From Anaerolineales bacterium (GTDB taxonomy: Bacteria; Chloroflexota; Anaerolineae; Anaerolineales; Villigracilaceae), in the NCBI GenBank assembly GCA_030583905.1, contig CP129481.1, positions 1,240,001 through 1,304,000 on the forward strand: a stretch of 64,000 bases of DNA, read 5' to 3'. The notes beneath the pieces were generated by a model. It was not told the DNA's origin and did no database searches. It saw nothing but the letters and a program-made list of their open reading frames with translations. The number at the start of each line of letters is the position of its first letter. Positions within the stretch are counted from its first letter, which is position 1. Both the position numbers and the translations under genes were made by a program. This document shows positions 8,830-18,784 of the stretch, one piece after another.

Positions 8830-11800
8830 TCTCGCTTGTTCGCTTTGAACAACGCATCCACCAATTCCACCACGCGGATGGGCTTTGCGATGTAGTTATT
8901 CATGCCGGCGTTTAGGCACATCTCGCGGTCGCCCTGCATGGCGTTGGCGGTCAGACCGATGATGTAGGGTTGGTTCAAACCGGTCAGGTCACGGATACCG
9001 CGTGTTGCCTCCAGCCCGTCCATTTCGGGCATTTGCACATCCATCAGGATCGCATCGTACGGCTGGCGTTCGATTGCCTGAACGGCTTCCAATCCATTCG
9101 ACGCCACGTCAGCGCGGTAGCCCATTTGCTCCAGCAGCCGCAGGGTCAGTTTCTGGTTCACGGCGTTATCTTCAGCGAGCAGAATTCTCAACGGATGCCG
9201 CGAAGCCATTTGCGGGTCGGGTTTGAAGCGGTCGGTCGTCTTGTTGCGTTCCTCCTCATTCGTCTGGACGAAGAGTCCGACCAGCGTGTCGAACAATTGG
9301 GATTGTTTGATCGGCTTGGTCAAATAGGCGGAGAAGATGTTCGCGTTGTCTCCCGCTTCGCGCCGACCGAGGGAACTGAACAACACCAGCGGCAGTTTCC
9401 CCGCTTTTTGGCGGATGCGCTTCGCGAGTTCCAGACCGTCCATTTCCGGCATGTGCATGTCGAGGATGGCGATGTCGAAAGTTTCGCCGTTCTCGATCCA
9501 CTCGAGCGCGGTGAGCGGCGATTCCGTATCTTGCGGTGTCATGCCCCATTTGGCGGTCTGCATGTTGAGGATGTAGCGGTTGGTGGCGTTATCGTCCACG
9601 ATGAGCACGCGCTTCTGTTTGAGTTCAGGCTGGACGCCCGCGTACTCGCGCTTTTGTGCGGGTGGCAGGTCTGCGATCTCGGTGTGGATGGTGAAGAGGA
9701 AGGTCGAGCCTTTGCCCAAGCCTTCGCTGGTCGCCCACATCCCGCCGCCCATCATTTCCGCCAGCCGCTTGCTGATGGCAAGTCCCAAGCCTGTGCCGCC
9801 GTATTTGCGCGTGGTGGACGAATCGGCTTGCGAGAAGGATTGGAAGAGCCTGCTCATGCCTGTGGGGCTCAGCCCGATGCCTGTATCACGCACGGAAAAT
9901 GTCAGCGTGACCTTTTTCTTTGCGCCTCCGTTCCTGTGCTGTTGGCTGGATACGGTCAATACGACCTCGCCCTTGTCTGTGAATTTGACGGAGTTGCTCA
10001 ACAGGTTGGTGATGATCTGGCGCAGGCGGGTGGTATCTCCCATGACAGCGGGCGGAACATCGCCGTCGAAGATATAGGCGATGTCGATGCCTTTTTCGAC
10101 GGCGCGCGCAGTGACCAGGTCCAGCGCGGATTCGACACATTCGCGCAGGTCGAACGGCTGGGATTCGATGTCCATGCGCCCCGCTTCGATCTTGGAGAAA
10201 TCCAGAATATCGTTGATGATGTCGAGCAGTGCGTCGCCCGAACTGCGGATGGTTTCCACGTAGTCGCGTTGTTCGTCGCTGAGGTCGGTGTCGAGCAAAA
10301 GTCCGCTCATGCCGATGACCGCGTTCATCGGTGTGCGGATCTCGTGGCTCATGGTGGCGAGGAAGGCGCTTTTCGCCTCGTTCGCTTTCTCGGCGGCGGA
10401 GCGGGCAGAGCGGGCTTCCTCGAACAGGCGCGCATTTTGAATGGCGGTCGCTGTGCTGGATGCGATCGCCTCCATGAGTTTGACGATGGATGGAGGATAA
10501 GCGTTCTCGCGGTCGAAGTTTTGGATGGTCAAGCCGCCGATGAGTTCCCTGCCGACCACCATTGGAACCATGATCGCGGATTTGGGGATTTCGTCCGAGG
10601 CGGTCATGCGCGAGCCGAGTTTTTTCCACAGGATTGGCGATTGACGGTTGATGACGAGCGTTTTTCCCTGCAGGGAGGCATGTAGGGTGAAATCGTCGAG
10701 CAGGAAGGGCGGGAACTGGACACGCTCGTTCTTTTTTGTGACGTAATGCGCGGTGATGGTCTTTGTGAACGGGTCATACAAGCCGATGCCGATATTGTCT
10801 TCCCTGACCAGTTCGCGCAGTTTGTCGCCCACTTTTTCGATGATGGTCTGTACATCGGGCTGTTGGGTCAATGCCTGGGAGACGCTGTTCAGGATCTCCA
10901 ACTCGGCGGCGCGCTGTTTGGTTTCCAGAAGCAGGCGCTGGGTTTCGTCAAAGAGGCGGGCGTTCTCGATGGTGACACTGATCGAGTTTGCGATGATGGT
11001 CAGCAGGCGGACATCCGATTCGCTGAACGCATCCTCCCGCTCGAGATTTTGCAGGGAGATCACGCCTTTGACCTCGTCGCCGATCATCATCGGGACCCAT
11101 AAGCCGGATCTGACCACCACACCTTCATCCTCCGGGTCATCCACGCCGAGGTTTACGGACTGGAACTTTCTGGAATACTCATCGAAATCGCGGTTGACCA
11201 GCATGAGCTGGCGCGTTTGGATGACATGTCCGCTGAAGCCGCGCGGGGGCAGGGGATCCTGATACAACCTTTCTCCATTTTCGATGATGTACGGATAATG
11301 GGTCAGGTTCGTGCGCTCGTCGTAGATCGCCAGTACCACGGTCTGGGCATCGAAGATTTCGCGGATCTTGTCGCCGGTTTTATCGTAAAGGGACTGGATG
11401 TCCATTTTTGTATCCATCCCTGTCAGGATGTTGTTGATCAGGGACAGTTCTTCCGCGCGCTGGCGGGTTTCCTCCAGCAGGCTCTGGGACTCATCGAAGA
11501 GCCTTGCGTTTTGGATCGCGATCCCCATGCTCGCCGACAGTGTGGAAAGCAGGCGCACATCATTTTCATGAAAGGCGTGTTCGCGCTCGAAGTTCTGAAT
11601 GGACAGCGACCCTAAAACCTGATCCCCTGCAAGGATGGGAACGGCGATCATGGATTTTGGGAACGAGTCGCCTGCCAGAAGCGTGGAGCCGTATTTGCGC
11701 GCCATTTCATCAACATTCTCGTTGATGAAGATGATCTCACGGTTGCGGATCACGTATCCGGAGAAACCGGAGATCGGCTGTTTTTCAGGATATATACGCT

Positions 11801-14141
11801 CGCCCATCCAATGCATATAGGGGAAGGAAGCGGAGTCGGTTTCGGCTTCATAGTAGGAGATTACAACACCCTGTGTGTTGAAAATACCGCGTACTTTTTC
11901 GCCGACGAGTTCATAGATGGACTGCACATCCAGTTTGGATGACAATCCCTGCTGAACGCTGTTGATGATCTCCAGTTCATTCGCGCGCTGCTGGATCTCG
12001 TTGAAGAAATTGGCGTTCTGGATGGCAATTGCCGCCTGCAGGGATAGTTCTTCCAAAAAGCGCAGGTCAGCCACGGAGAAGGATTCCCCGCCTTCGCGCC
12101 AGACCGCCATCATGCCGTTGACTTTGCGTCCCGACAGCAGGGGAGCCACCAGGAGACGTTCGTTTCCCACCCGTGTCGTGCCGGGGATTTGCAGCGTGCG
12201 CGGATCGTTGTTCGTGTCGTTGATGAATTCCGCCCTGCCCAATGCTGCGAGAGATCCAATGATGCCTTCGCCGATCATGATCGCATCCGCCATGATCTCC
12301 GCGGCAATATTTCCATGAGCGGCAATGGCACGCAGGGTCAACCCGTCTGGTTGGGGAAGGTAGATCGCGCTGCTGGAACCATTGAGCAGGTTGCGCGCAT
12401 GTGATGCGATCTTGTCCATGACGGCGGTGAGATTCAACGTAGCGGAAATGTCGCGTCCCACCTCGTTCAAGGCTGCGGACTCGCGCGCATGGCGGGATGT
12501 TTCCTCGAACAGACGCGAGTTTTCGATCACCACCGACGCCTGATCCGCGAACAACTGCAACAGGCGTACTTCGGAATCGGAGAATTTGCGCGGTTCGGAA
12601 AAGTGGATGTTCATCACACCGACCACCCGCTTCTGGAATTTGAGCGGCAGACCGATCAGCGCGCCCTTCCAATTTGCGGATGTGCTGTGAAACAGTTGAT
12701 GCGCCTGCATATCCTCCACCAGAACGATCTCCCCGGTGGTTACGACAGTATTTGTCACGCCTCCCGGGCGCGGAGTCGCAACAGGCATATTCGTGATCTT
12801 GCCATGCGAAATGGCGGTTCCGAATTTAATTTCGTTGTTCTCGTAGATGAACAGGTTGATGTTCTCGATGCTCGGCATCAATGTGGATGTCCGCAGCATG
12901 ATGGAATCGAGGACTGTGGCATACTCAAGATTGGAAGACAGGTCGATGGTCGCTTTGCGGATCGCTTCCAGTTCGGCGTTGCGTTCTTCGGTCTCGCGGA
13001 GCAGGCGCTGGGTCTCGTTAAAGAGGCGCGCATTCTCGAGGGCGACGTTCATCGCATTGGCAAGCGTTTCCAACAGGCGGACATCGTTCTCAGAGAAATA
13101 GTTCTCCTCCTCCATGTTCTGTAATGCCAGCCCAGTGACGACATCTCCCTGCAGGATGATCGGGACTGCCGCAAAGGACTTGGGCATGCCCCCCTGCACC
13201 CGCCGAAAGTCGGGGAATTTTGATGCAAATTTTGTGAAGCCCTCGTTCACGACGAGCGGTTTTTTTGTCTTGAGAATTTGTTCGATGACGAATTTATGCG
13301 CGCCGGTGAATGGTCTGGGATCGACCTTCCAGGTTTTCCCATTTTCAAACATGTATTCGTAGTTGACCATGCGTGTGGTCAGGTTGGCGGTATAGATCGT
13401 AACGGATTGTACGTTGAATATCTCGCGTAGTTTTTCCCCCACCGATTCGAAAATGAGCGGAATATCCAGTTTTGAAGCGAGCGCTTCCTGCAGTGCGTTG
13501 ATGACCGCCAGTTCCTTAACGCGCTGTTGTTCCGCTTGAAATAAACGCTGGGTTTCATTAAGCAGGCGCGCATTTTCCAATGCGGCGCTCAGCGAATTTG
13601 CCAAGGTTTGCAGCAGGTGTACATCCGATTGTTCGAAGGCATTCTCGCGCTCCATGTGCTGCAGAGAGATGATGCCTCGCACCTCGTCGCCTGTGATCAG
13701 CGGCACGAATAAGACCGACTTCGGCGTCAACGGTCCGTGGATGAGTTTCGCGCCGTGCTTTTGCATCTGCTCCCCGACACGCTCGTTGAACACGAACGTC
13801 TTTTTCATGCGCACCATCTTCTGCATGAGTTTGCTCATCGGCGCAGGGTCGAGGTGTTCACGTCCCTGTCGGTCGGTGTAGTAATTGAAATACTGGGTCT
13901 TGCTCTTCAGGTCGAATGTGGCGATGATGGTGATCTGCGCATCGAACAGGTCACGGATTCTGTCCCCTACAAGGTCATAGATCTCCAGCAGTTCCATCCT
14001 GGAGGCAAGCCCGTCCTGCACGCTCTGGATGAGCGCCAGTTCCGCCTCGCGTTGCTGCAACTGCTTCAGAAGTTTTTGCGCCGAAGCAGGCTTGCTCACA
14101 GCCTTTTTCTTTTCGGGTAATTTGTCCGATTTTTTTACCAT
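8826..14141 (-). CDS. Hybrid sensor histidine kinase with seven GAF domains and two receiver domains
   Basis: A 1771-residue cytoplasmic hybrid kinase with no membrane segment. Seven GAF-like repeats are readable, each opening with a helix such as [19 protein letters not shown], at roughly 45-190, 215-370, 390-540, 560-700, 720-880, 895-1060 and 1080-1235. HisKA follows ([14 protein letters not shown], His near 1265). The HATPase domain comes next ([29 protein letters not shown]). The first receiver has its Asp in [12 protein letters not shown] near 1557 and the second in [12 protein letters not shown] near 1699. Adjacent GAF units are similar enough to suggest tandem duplication. It leads an operon with an HPt protein and a REC-cyclase. 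The ligands are unknown; GAF domains bind cyclic nucleotides, tetrapyrroles or small molecules. Confidence 0.93.
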   Translation of the reverse strand: MVKKSDKLPEKKKAVSKPASAQKLLKQLQQREAELALIQSVQDGLASRMELLEIYDLVGDRIRDLFDAQITIIATFDLKSKTQYFNYYTDRQGREHLDPAPMSKLMQKMVRMKKTFVFNERVGEQMQKHGAKLIHGPLTPKSVLFVPLITGDEVRGIISLQHMERENAFEQSDVHLLQTLANSLSAALENARLLNETQRLFQAEQQRVKELAVINALQEALASKLDIPLIFESVGEKLREIFNVQSVTIYTANLTTRMVNYEYMFENGKTWKVDPRPFTGAHKFVIEQILKTKKPLVVNEGFTKFASKFPDFRRVQGGMPKSFAAVPIILQGDVVTGLALQNMEEENYFSENDVRLLETLANAMNVALENARLFNETQRLLRETEERNAELEAIRKATIDLSSNLEYATVLDSIMLRTSTLMPSIENINLFIYENNEIKFGTAISHGKITNMPVATPRPGGVTNTVVTTGEIVLVEDMQAHQLFHSTSANWKGALIGLPLKFQKRVVGVMNIHFSEPRKFSDSEVRLLQLFADQASVVIENSRLFEETSRHARESAALNEVGRDISATLNLTAVMDKIASHARNLLNGSSSAIYLPQPDGLTLRAIAAHGNIAAEIMADAIMIGEGIIGSLAALGRAEFINDTNNDPRTLQIPGTTRVGNERLLVAPLLSGRKVNGMMAVWREGGESFSVADLRFLEELSLQAAIAIQNANFFNEIQQRANELEIINSVQQGLSSKLDVQSIYELVGEKVRGIFNTQGVVISYYEAETDSASFPYMHWMGERIYPEKQPISGFSGYVIRNREIIFINENVDEMARKYGSTLLAGDSFPKSMIAVPILAGDQVLGSLSIQNFEREHAFHENDVRLLSTLSASMGIAIQNARLFDESQSLLEETRQRAEELSLINNILTGMDTKMDIQSLYDKTGDKIREIFDAQTVVLAIYDERTNLTHYPYIIENGERLYQDPLPPRGFSGHVIQTRQLMLVNRDFDEYSRKFQSVNLGVDDPEDEGVVVRSGLWVPMMIGDEVKGVISLQNLEREDAFSESDVRLLTIIANSISVTIENARLFDETQRLLLETKQRAAELEILNSVSQALTQQPDVQTIIEKVGDKLRELVREDNIGIGLYDPFTKTITAHYVTKKNERVQFPPFLLDDFTLHASLQGKTLVINRQSPILWKKLGSRMTASDEIPKSAIMVPMVVGRELIGGLTIQNFDRENAYPPSIVKLMEAIASSTATAIQNARLFEEARSARSAAEKANEAKSAFLATMSHEIRTPMNAVIGMSGLLLDTDLSDEQRDYVETIRSSGDALLDIINDILDFSKIEAGRMDIESQPFDLRECVESALDLVTARAVEKGIDIAYIFDGDVPPAVMGDTTRLRQIITNLLSNSVKFTDKGEVVLTVSSQQHRNGGAKKKVTLTFSVRDTGIGLSPTGMSRLFQSFSQADSSTTRKYGGTGLGLAISKRLAEMMGGGMWATSEGLGKGSTFLFTIHTEIADLPPAQKREYAGVQPELKQKRVLIVDDNATNRYILNMQTAKWGMTPQDTESPLTALEWIENGETFDIAILDMHMPEMDGLELAKRIRQKAGKLPLVLFSSLGRREAGDNANIFSAYLTKPIKQSQLFDTLVGLFVQTNEEERNKTTDRFKPDPQMASRHPLRILLAEDNAVNQKLTLRLLEQMGYRADVASNGLEAVQAIERQPYDAILMDVQMPEMDGLEATRGIRDLTGLNQPYIIGLTANAMQGDREMCLNAGMNNYIAKPIRVVELVDALFKANKRE

Positions 14142-14206
14142 GCAGCCTCAGGATATAAAAACGAAATTAGTTTACTACGGCTCGGGAAATCGTCAATGAT
14201 GTGGAT

Positions 14207-14231
14207 AAAAAAACAGGCGTTTATCGCCTGT
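14207..14231 (-). terminator. Rho-independent terminator overlapping the uroporphyrinogen-decarboxylase-like gene end
   Basis: On the minus strand ACAGGCG and CGCCTGT pair as a 7-bp stem, followed by seven T. The stop codon of the methyltransferase gene lies in the loop. It ends the corrinoid-type operon before the multi-GAF kinase gene. Confidence 0.85.
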
Positions 14232-15210
14232 CTGTCATTATTTTGATATTTTCGATGGGCGTCCGGATGACCAGATCGCACCCGGGCCAGACTGCGTCCA
14301 CGCCCGCCTCCTTCGCCCTTTGAACTGCTTCCGCCACCCCAGCCTCATCCCCCGCGGACAGTGTCCCCACGGGATCGATATTTCCGAATAGCAACGTGTC
14401 TTTTAATTCAATCCGCGCCGCTTTGAGGTCTGCCATCTGGTCCAGCGAGATCGCATCCGCGCCAGCCTGCGCCAGCAGGGACATGGCAGAGTCCGTTTTG
14501 CCGCACACCGAAAGCACGGTGGGGTGGGGTAACTCTCCCGTAAGTTTTTGAAGCGCAGGCAGGATGAAGGTCTCAAACGGCTTCGGTCCGATAAATCCTG
14601 GTGAGCCGCCCATCTCATGGATGGTGATGAAATCCGCTCCTGCTTCACGATACGCATTGCCGATATCCGCAAGGAAAGACGAAAGACGAAGCAGCGCATC
14701 CAAAACCATTTGCGGCTCGTTCTTCATCTCGCGGAAAAGATTTTGTGCCTTGCAAATGTAGATCATCAGCGTGTACGGACCGGGAATGATGCCCGAAATG
14801 ACTGCACGATCTCCAATATCTTTTTTTGCCAAACCAATTGCTTCGCAAATTAACTCGATCCGTCCCCGTTTCCAATCTCTAATCTCTAATTCTCTGATCT
14901 CTCTCGTGCTCTGAAACAATAATTTTTTTACCTGCGGAAATTGCATCTCCTCATCGTTGTAGAAGATCAACTCCGCGCCGAGCGCCTCGGCGGGGGAGCA
15001 CAGATCCAACGGCAGCGCCGCGGAGGGCATGCCCGTCAACTTGAAGGTGCTCGCCGCCGCGCGTGCCATCTTCCCTGCATCGTGATGGACTTCATGTAAA
15101 GATAAGCCCTCACTTGCCAGTCCTTCCGCCGTGATGTGAATCAACCCGCTGAACGCAGGTTGAGCATCAATTTTTTTACCATGAAGAAGATCGAGAATTT
15201 GTTGACGCAT
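14221..15210 (-). CDS. Uroporphyrinogen decarboxylase-family (MtaA/MtbA-type) methyltransferase
   Basis: A 329-residue member of the UroD superfamily that resembles methylcobamide methyltransferases more than heme-pathway UroD. Evidence is the Cys in SVCGKTD near residue 236 and the Cys in VWPGCDL near 316, placed like the zinc ligands of MtaA/MtbA, although the usual His two residues before the first Cys is Val here. The sequences PFSGL-like FSGLIHIT at the N-terminus and ISGIIPGPYTL also fit. Neighbours are a homocysteine methyltransferase-like protein and an ASKHA/ferredoxin reactivase, so it likely moves a methyl group to or from a corrinoid. Residues near 90-115 are encoded by a degenerate AATCTCT-type repeat. 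Its terminator is at 14207-14231. Confidence 0.8.
   Translation of the reverse strand: MRQQILDLLHGKKIDAQPAFSGLIHITAEGLASEGLSLHEVHHDAGKMARAAASTFKLTGMPSAALPLDLCSPAEALGAELIFYNDEEMQFPQVKKLLFQSTREIRELEIRDWKRGRIELICEAIGLAKKDIGDRAVISGIIPGPYTLMIYICKAQNLFREMKNEPQMVLDALLRLSSFLADIGNAYREAGADFITIHEMGGSPGFIGPKPFETFILPALQKLTGELPHPTVLSVCGKTDSAMSLLAQAGADAISLDQMADLKAARIELKDTLLFGNIDPVGTLSAGDEAGVAEAVQRAKEAGVDAVWPGCDLVIRTPIENIKIMTDRR
14872..14906. repeat. Degenerate AATCTCT heptamer repeat inside a coding region
   Basis: About five imperfect copies of the 7-mer AATCTCT/GATCTCT lie in tandem within the UroD-family gene. They encode a charged Glu/Arg-rich stretch (STREIRELEIRDWKRGR). The reading frame is kept. A second short tandem (GAAAGAC, two to three units) lies near 14664-14682. 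Confidence 0.6.
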
Positions 15211-15218
15211 ATGAAACT

Positions 15219-15246
15219 GTAGGGGCGACGCACGCGTCGCCCCTAC
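15219..15246. repeat. GTAGGGGCG-type palindromic hairpin
   Basis: A perfect 13-bp inverted repeat with a 2-nt loop whose arms begin GTAGGGGCGACGC. It lies in the gap between the homocysteine methyltransferase-like gene and the UroD-family gene. It shares its outer arms with the hairpin at 16148-16174, which marks it as a dispersed element. There is no following T-run, so it is not a simple terminator. Confidence 0.85.
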
Positions 15247-15253
15247 TACATAA

Positions 15254-16132
15254 TTATTTTACTGCCTTCACGATCGCCGCAATATGCTCCGCCGTATTTC
15301 CGCAACATCCACCCACGACCTTCGCGCCCAACTCTGCATACCTTTTGGAATACGCCGCCATGTCTTCGGGACCCATGTCGTACACGCCTTGCTCGGTTTC
15401 CAAATCCATGTGCGGGACGCCCGCATTCGGCTTGACCCACAGCGGTACATCAGGCTTGGCGGTTTGATATTCCTTCACCACCGCTTCCATGTTGTCGAGC
15501 GTGTTGCCGCAGTTCGCGCCGACCATGACCGCGCCCATCTCGCTGAATTTCTTGATGGCGTCCTTCGGCTTGACGCCCATCATCGTGCGCGTGCCGCGGT
15601 CGTAACTGAATGAAACCACAATTGGCAGATCCGTCACGGAGCGTGCGCCTTCAAATGCGGCGGTCGTTTCTTCTACCGCGAACATCGTTTCGATCACTAG
15701 CAAGTCCACGCCGCCTTCGGCAAGCGCTTTGGCTTGCTCGGCAAAGGTCGCTTTGACATCTTCATACTCCAGCGGACCATACGGCTTGATGATTCCGCCG
15801 ACGGGTCCCATCGAACCAGCCACCAGTCCATTGTTCAGTAAAGCGGCTTTGCGGGCGATTTCCGCCGCGCGTATGTTGACCTCAGGAGTGCGATCCTGAT
15901 ACTTCGAGTCTTTCATGCGCATGCGAGTCCCACCGAAGGTACAGGTCAGGATGATGTCCGAACCAGCCTGGGCAAAGGAAGAAGCGAGCTTTAACAATGT
16001 ATCAGGGTCGTCGATGATGAGATCCTCAGGCGGCTTGCCAGGCTTGAGTCCCATCTTCTGCAAATTCGAACCCGTTGCCCCATCCGCAACGAGAATTTCC
16101 CCGCCGTTCAGTCGTTCTAGAAACTTATTCAT
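15254..16132 (-). CDS. Homocysteine S-methyltransferase-family protein
   Basis: A 292-residue TIM-barrel methyltransferase of the Pfam S-methyl_trans type. The opening ILVADGATGSNLQKMG is characteristic. The zinc-binding cysteines are in VGANCGNT near residue 205 and GGCCGNTAEHI near 278, so the thiol-activating site is complete. In this family a methyl group is passed to a thiol from methyl-corrinoid, betaine or S-methylmethionine. The clustered ASKHA reactivase and UroD-family enzyme favour a corrinoid methyl donor. GAGGTGAA lies just before the ATG. Both flanking gaps carry GTAGGGGCG hairpins. A role as a methanethiol, homocysteine or CoM-like methyl acceptor enzyme cannot be separated from sequence alone. 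Confidence 0.85.
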   Translation of the reverse strand: MNKFLERLNGGEILVADGATGSNLQKMGLKPGKPPEDLIIDDPDTLLKLASSFAQAGSDIILTCTFGGTRMRMKDSKYQDRTPEVNIRAAEIARKAALLNNGLVAGSMGPVGGIIKPYGPLEYEDVKATFAEQAKALAEGGVDLLVIETMFAVEETTAAFEGARSVTDLPIVVSFSYDRGTRTMMGVKPKDAIKKFSEMGAVMVGANCGNTLDNMEAVVKEYQTAKPDVPLWVKPNAGVPHMDLETEQGVYDMGPEDMAAYSKRYAELGAKVVGGCCGNTAEHIAAIVKAVK

Positions 16133-16147
16133 TTATATTCACCTCAC

Positions 16148-16174
16148 GTAGGGGCGGGGTTACCCCGCCCCTAC
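16148..16174. repeat. GTAGGGGCG-type palindromic hairpin
   Basis: A perfect 13-bp inverted repeat with a single-base loop, arms GTAGGGGCGGGGT and ACCCCGCCCCTAC, 4 nt after the stop of the ASKHA gene and before the homocysteine methyltransferase-like gene. It shares the outer nine bases with 15219-15246. It has no T-run and sits inside an apparent operon. Confidence 0.85.
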
Positions 16175-16178
16175 AAAT

Positions 16179-18212
16179 TTATTTCATGAAATTTTTTGCC
16201 ATCGGGTCCGCCTTGCGGTGCGGAATGAGATGCGCGATGTGCGGAAACGGCTCGCTCATGTGCGGGAAACTCGTCGCCAGCATGAACTGATTTTGGAACT
16301 CAGGGTCGGTCGGCAGTTCAAAACGCTCCACCTTGCGCGTGACCGTGTCGATCTCGTCCCGCTTCTCGATGTTCAAAAGCGCAATCCGCGCGCCGTCGCC
16401 CGCTGCGTTGCCAACCGCATACACATTGCTCAACTCGCAATCGGGGATCAACCCGATCAGCATGGCTTTTTCTTTATCAATGAAACTGCCAAAGCCGCCA
16501 GCGAGAATGATTTTATCAGGGCTTTCCAAATTGCTGCGCTTCAACAGCGTCCGCGCCGCAGTGAAGAGCGCCGCCTTCGCCAATTGGATTTGGCGCACAT
16601 CCTGTTGGGTAATTGGGATGTCTCGTCCGATGGATGTTTCTTCCTTCCAGGCGATGACATACTCCCAACCTGACTCTCCCTCTCGAACGCGCTTCGTACT
16701 TAACTCTTTCTTGAACTTGCCGCGGGAATCAATGATCCCAGCCCGAAACAGTTCCGCTACCGCGTCGATGATGGCGGATCCGCAAATCCCTTTGACGTGA
16801 CCGATGAACTCCGCATGATCCGTGTTCCATCCATCCACACCGATGACCTTATACTTCGGTTCGAGCGTCACTTCATCAATGTGGACTCGTTCCATCGCGC
16901 CAGGTGCGGCTCGCATCCCATACTCGACATGAGCGCCTTCCAACGCAGGTCCCGTCGGCGTGGACGTACACACCAAACGCTTGCGATTTCCAAGCACGAG
17001 TTCCGCGTTCGTGCCAATGTCAATGAGTAACCAGTTCTCATCCTGTTTGTGCGGTTCTTCTGCAAGGATGACCGCGCTCGTATCCGCGCCGACAAAGGAA
17101 GCGATGGTCGGCAGGATGTGAATATTTCCAGACGGGTTGATGTGTAAACCCAACTCTCTAGCCTTGATATCCACCGACTTGTGAATCGTCGGCACGAACG
17201 GAGCCAGCCCCAAGTCTTTGGGATGCAAATTCAACAAAACATGATGCATGGTGGAATTGCCCACCAAGACCATTTCGTGGATTTCTTCCAGTTTTACGTG
17301 CGCCGTCTTCACCGCCTGCCTCAACAACTTATTCAGCGTGGAAATGATCGCCCTGTGCAATTTCTCCAAGCCATCGGGCTGATCGATCGCATACTGAATA
17401 CGGGACATGACATCCTCGCCATACACGATCTGTGGATTCATCTCCGATTCCGAAGCAAGCACTTCGCCCGTGCGGAGATTGCACAAGTACAACGCTACCG
17501 TTGTCGAGCCGATATCCACCGCCGCGCCGTAGCTTTCTTCGTGATAACCTGCTTGCACAGCGATGACTTCCTTGTCGTTGCGGACAGTGACGGTTACGTT
17601 CCACTTTGCTTCGCGCAGGGTTTTTGCCAGTGTCCGCAGACAGGCATAATCAATCTCAAAATCATACCAACGCGGAAGGTTTTCCTCACTGCCGCGCACC
17701 AGTCCCATCGAAGTTTCCAAGCCCTTGGCGAGTCGTTCCCAATCCGCTATCGGACGTTCCAGTGTGGGCGGTGTCATCGAAACCAGATATTTGCGGATCG
17801 CAGGCTTGACTTCAATGGCGCGGTTGCTCGCACTCTTGCGGACGATCTGCTTGTTCCCGCGGCTTTCCTCAGGGACATTGATCAGCACATCGCCGCAAAC
17901 TTTTGCCTGACAAGAGAGGCGCACTTGTCCAATTTCCCAGCCTTTGTCTTTCAACAATTTTGGTCTGCGTTCAAGGTAGGCGCGTTCTTCCGTGCTGACA
18001 GGGGAGAGGTTCTCTTGGCTTGACTCGATGTTGTATTTCTCGAAGCGACCCGCTTCCACCAGAACCATGCACTTGCCACAGGTGGCATTCTCCGCGCAGA
18101 TCGACTCGATGTCCACGCCCAATTCACGCGCCGCCGAACGGACGGAGGTTCCCTCGTCCACCTGCCCGCGCCGACCCGAAGGCTGCAAAATAATATTGTG
18201 TTTCTTTGTCAT
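16179..18212 (-). CDS. ASKHA-domain corrinoid-protein reactivase with [2Fe-2S] ferredoxin domain (RACo-like)
   Basis: A protein of about 677 residues that reduces and reactivates inactive Co(II) corrinoid proteins using ATP. The N-terminal plant-type ferredoxin domain has CAENATCGKC plus a fourth Cys in LSCQAKVCG, giving a [2Fe-2S] cluster. A linker follows, then the ASKHA ATPase fold (AAVDIGSTTVALYL near residue 240, LLIDIGTNAELVLG near 415, ILAGGFGSFID near 610) typical of RACo. It sits between a small PF13769-type protein and the methyltransferases, which supports corrinoid-dependent methyl transfer. The start at 18212 (MTKKHN) is chosen because the extension to 18233 would be coded by a dispersed repeat. 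No good ribosome site is seen at either start. Confidence 0.87.
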   Translation of the reverse strand: MTKKHNIILQPSGRRGQVDEGTSVRSAARELGVDIESICAENATCGKCMVLVEAGRFEKYNIESSQENLSPVSTEERAYLERRPKLLKDKGWEIGQVRLSCQAKVCGDVLINVPEESRGNKQIVRKSASNRAIEVKPAIRKYLVSMTPPTLERPIADWERLAKGLETSMGLVRGSEENLPRWYDFEIDYACLRTLAKTLREAKWNVTVTVRNDKEVIAVQAGYHEESYGAAVDIGSTTVALYLCNLRTGEVLASESEMNPQIVYGEDVMSRIQYAIDQPDGLEKLHRAIISTLNKLLRQAVKTAHVKLEEIHEMVLVGNSTMHHVLLNLHPKDLGLAPFVPTIHKSVDIKARELGLHINPSGNIHILPTIASFVGADTSAVILAEEPHKQDENWLLIDIGTNAELVLGNRKRLVCTSTPTGPALEGAHVEYGMRAAPGAMERVHIDEVTLEPKYKVIGVDGWNTDHAEFIGHVKGICGSAIIDAVAELFRAGIIDSRGKFKKELSTKRVREGESGWEYVIAWKEETSIGRDIPITQQDVRQIQLAKAALFTAARTLLKRSNLESPDKIILAGGFGSFIDKEKAMLIGLIPDCELSNVYAVGNAAGDGARIALLNIEKRDEIDTVTRKVERFELPTDPEFQNQFMLATSFPHMSEPFPHIAHLIPHRKADPMAKNFMK

Positions 18213-18220
18213 AATGTATA

Positions 18221-18299
18221 AACCGCAAAGCATGCAAAGACCGCGAAAGAATTCTTTCCTCTTTCTTCTTTGTGAACTTCGTGTCCTTTATGTTTAATT
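18221..18299. repeat. Dispersed AACCGCnAAG-type intergenic repeat (copy a)
   Basis: An imperfect inverted repeat of about 79 bp. The left half has the periodic pattern AACCGC-AAAG, GC-AAAG, GCGAAAG. The right half is its approximate complement (CTTTGTGAACTTCGTGTCC). It fills the gap between the small PF13769-type gene and the ASKHA gene. The left arm and centre resemble the copy at 40109-40190. Confidence 0.7.
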
Positions 18300-18575
18300 T
18301 TCTCTTCGAGGAATCTCCACCTGCGCCGCTTCCGCTTCCAACTCTGCCAGCAGCGCCTCGGCAACTTCTTCAGCAGTCCCTTCTCGCTCGAGCCATGCGC
18401 CACGCTTGTACTGCTTGGCATAATCCGTAGTGGACGTGGCGCCAATCGCCATCGCGTATGCATCAATTTTATTTTGCACTTTTTGCGACAGTTCTTTCTT
18501 TATCGTCTGTCCATCCGCTTCCACAGTGAACGATTGCGGAATATCCTTCCAATACATCACACGGTATTTTGTCAT
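18294..18575 (-). CDS. Small protein of the PF13769 (virulence-factor) type
   Basis: A 93-residue cytoplasmic protein with no membrane segment. The opening KYRVMYWKDIPQSFTVE and the middle DAYAMAIGATSTTDYAKQYKRG resemble the small family named Virulence_fact (PF13769). As I recall, members of that family often sit beside methyl-THF and corrinoid methyltransferase genes and ASKHA reactivases; the name does not imply pathogenicity here. It is the first gene of the methyl-transfer operon. Its biochemical role is unknown. The Ala/Glu-rich C-terminus is probably helical. The family call is from memory of the motif, not from a search. Confidence 0.65.
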   Translation of the reverse strand: MTKYRVMYWKDIPQSFTVEADGQTIKKELSQKVQNKIDAYAMAIGATSTTDYAKQYKRGAWLEREGTAEEVAEALLAELEAEAAQVEIPRREN

Positions 18576-18784
18576 TGCGTATAGCCTCTCAAATTATATA
18601 TAATTTCTGAGGGGAGATTCTACGGGATGATAGGTGGATGGTCAATGACAAAAACTCACAATTTTTTTGGTTTCCCCAAACTCCAAAACCTTTTAACGCA
18701 AATGATGCGAATGGACGAATATTGCGAATGTTTCTATATTCGAGCCATTTGTACATTCGCGAAATTCGCGTTCCGAAAAGGCAT

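Noticed and set aside
8970..10685. A 571-residue open frame on the plus strand
   Set aside because: It is antisense to the hybrid kinase gene, whose domains are continuous and intact. Long antisense frames are common in GC-rich genes.
14221..15210. Heme-pathway uroporphyrinogen decarboxylase (hemE)
   Set aside because: The Cys residues at the zinc-ligand positions and the ASKHA and homocysteine methyltransferase neighbours point to a corrinoid methyltransferase. No heme genes are nearby.
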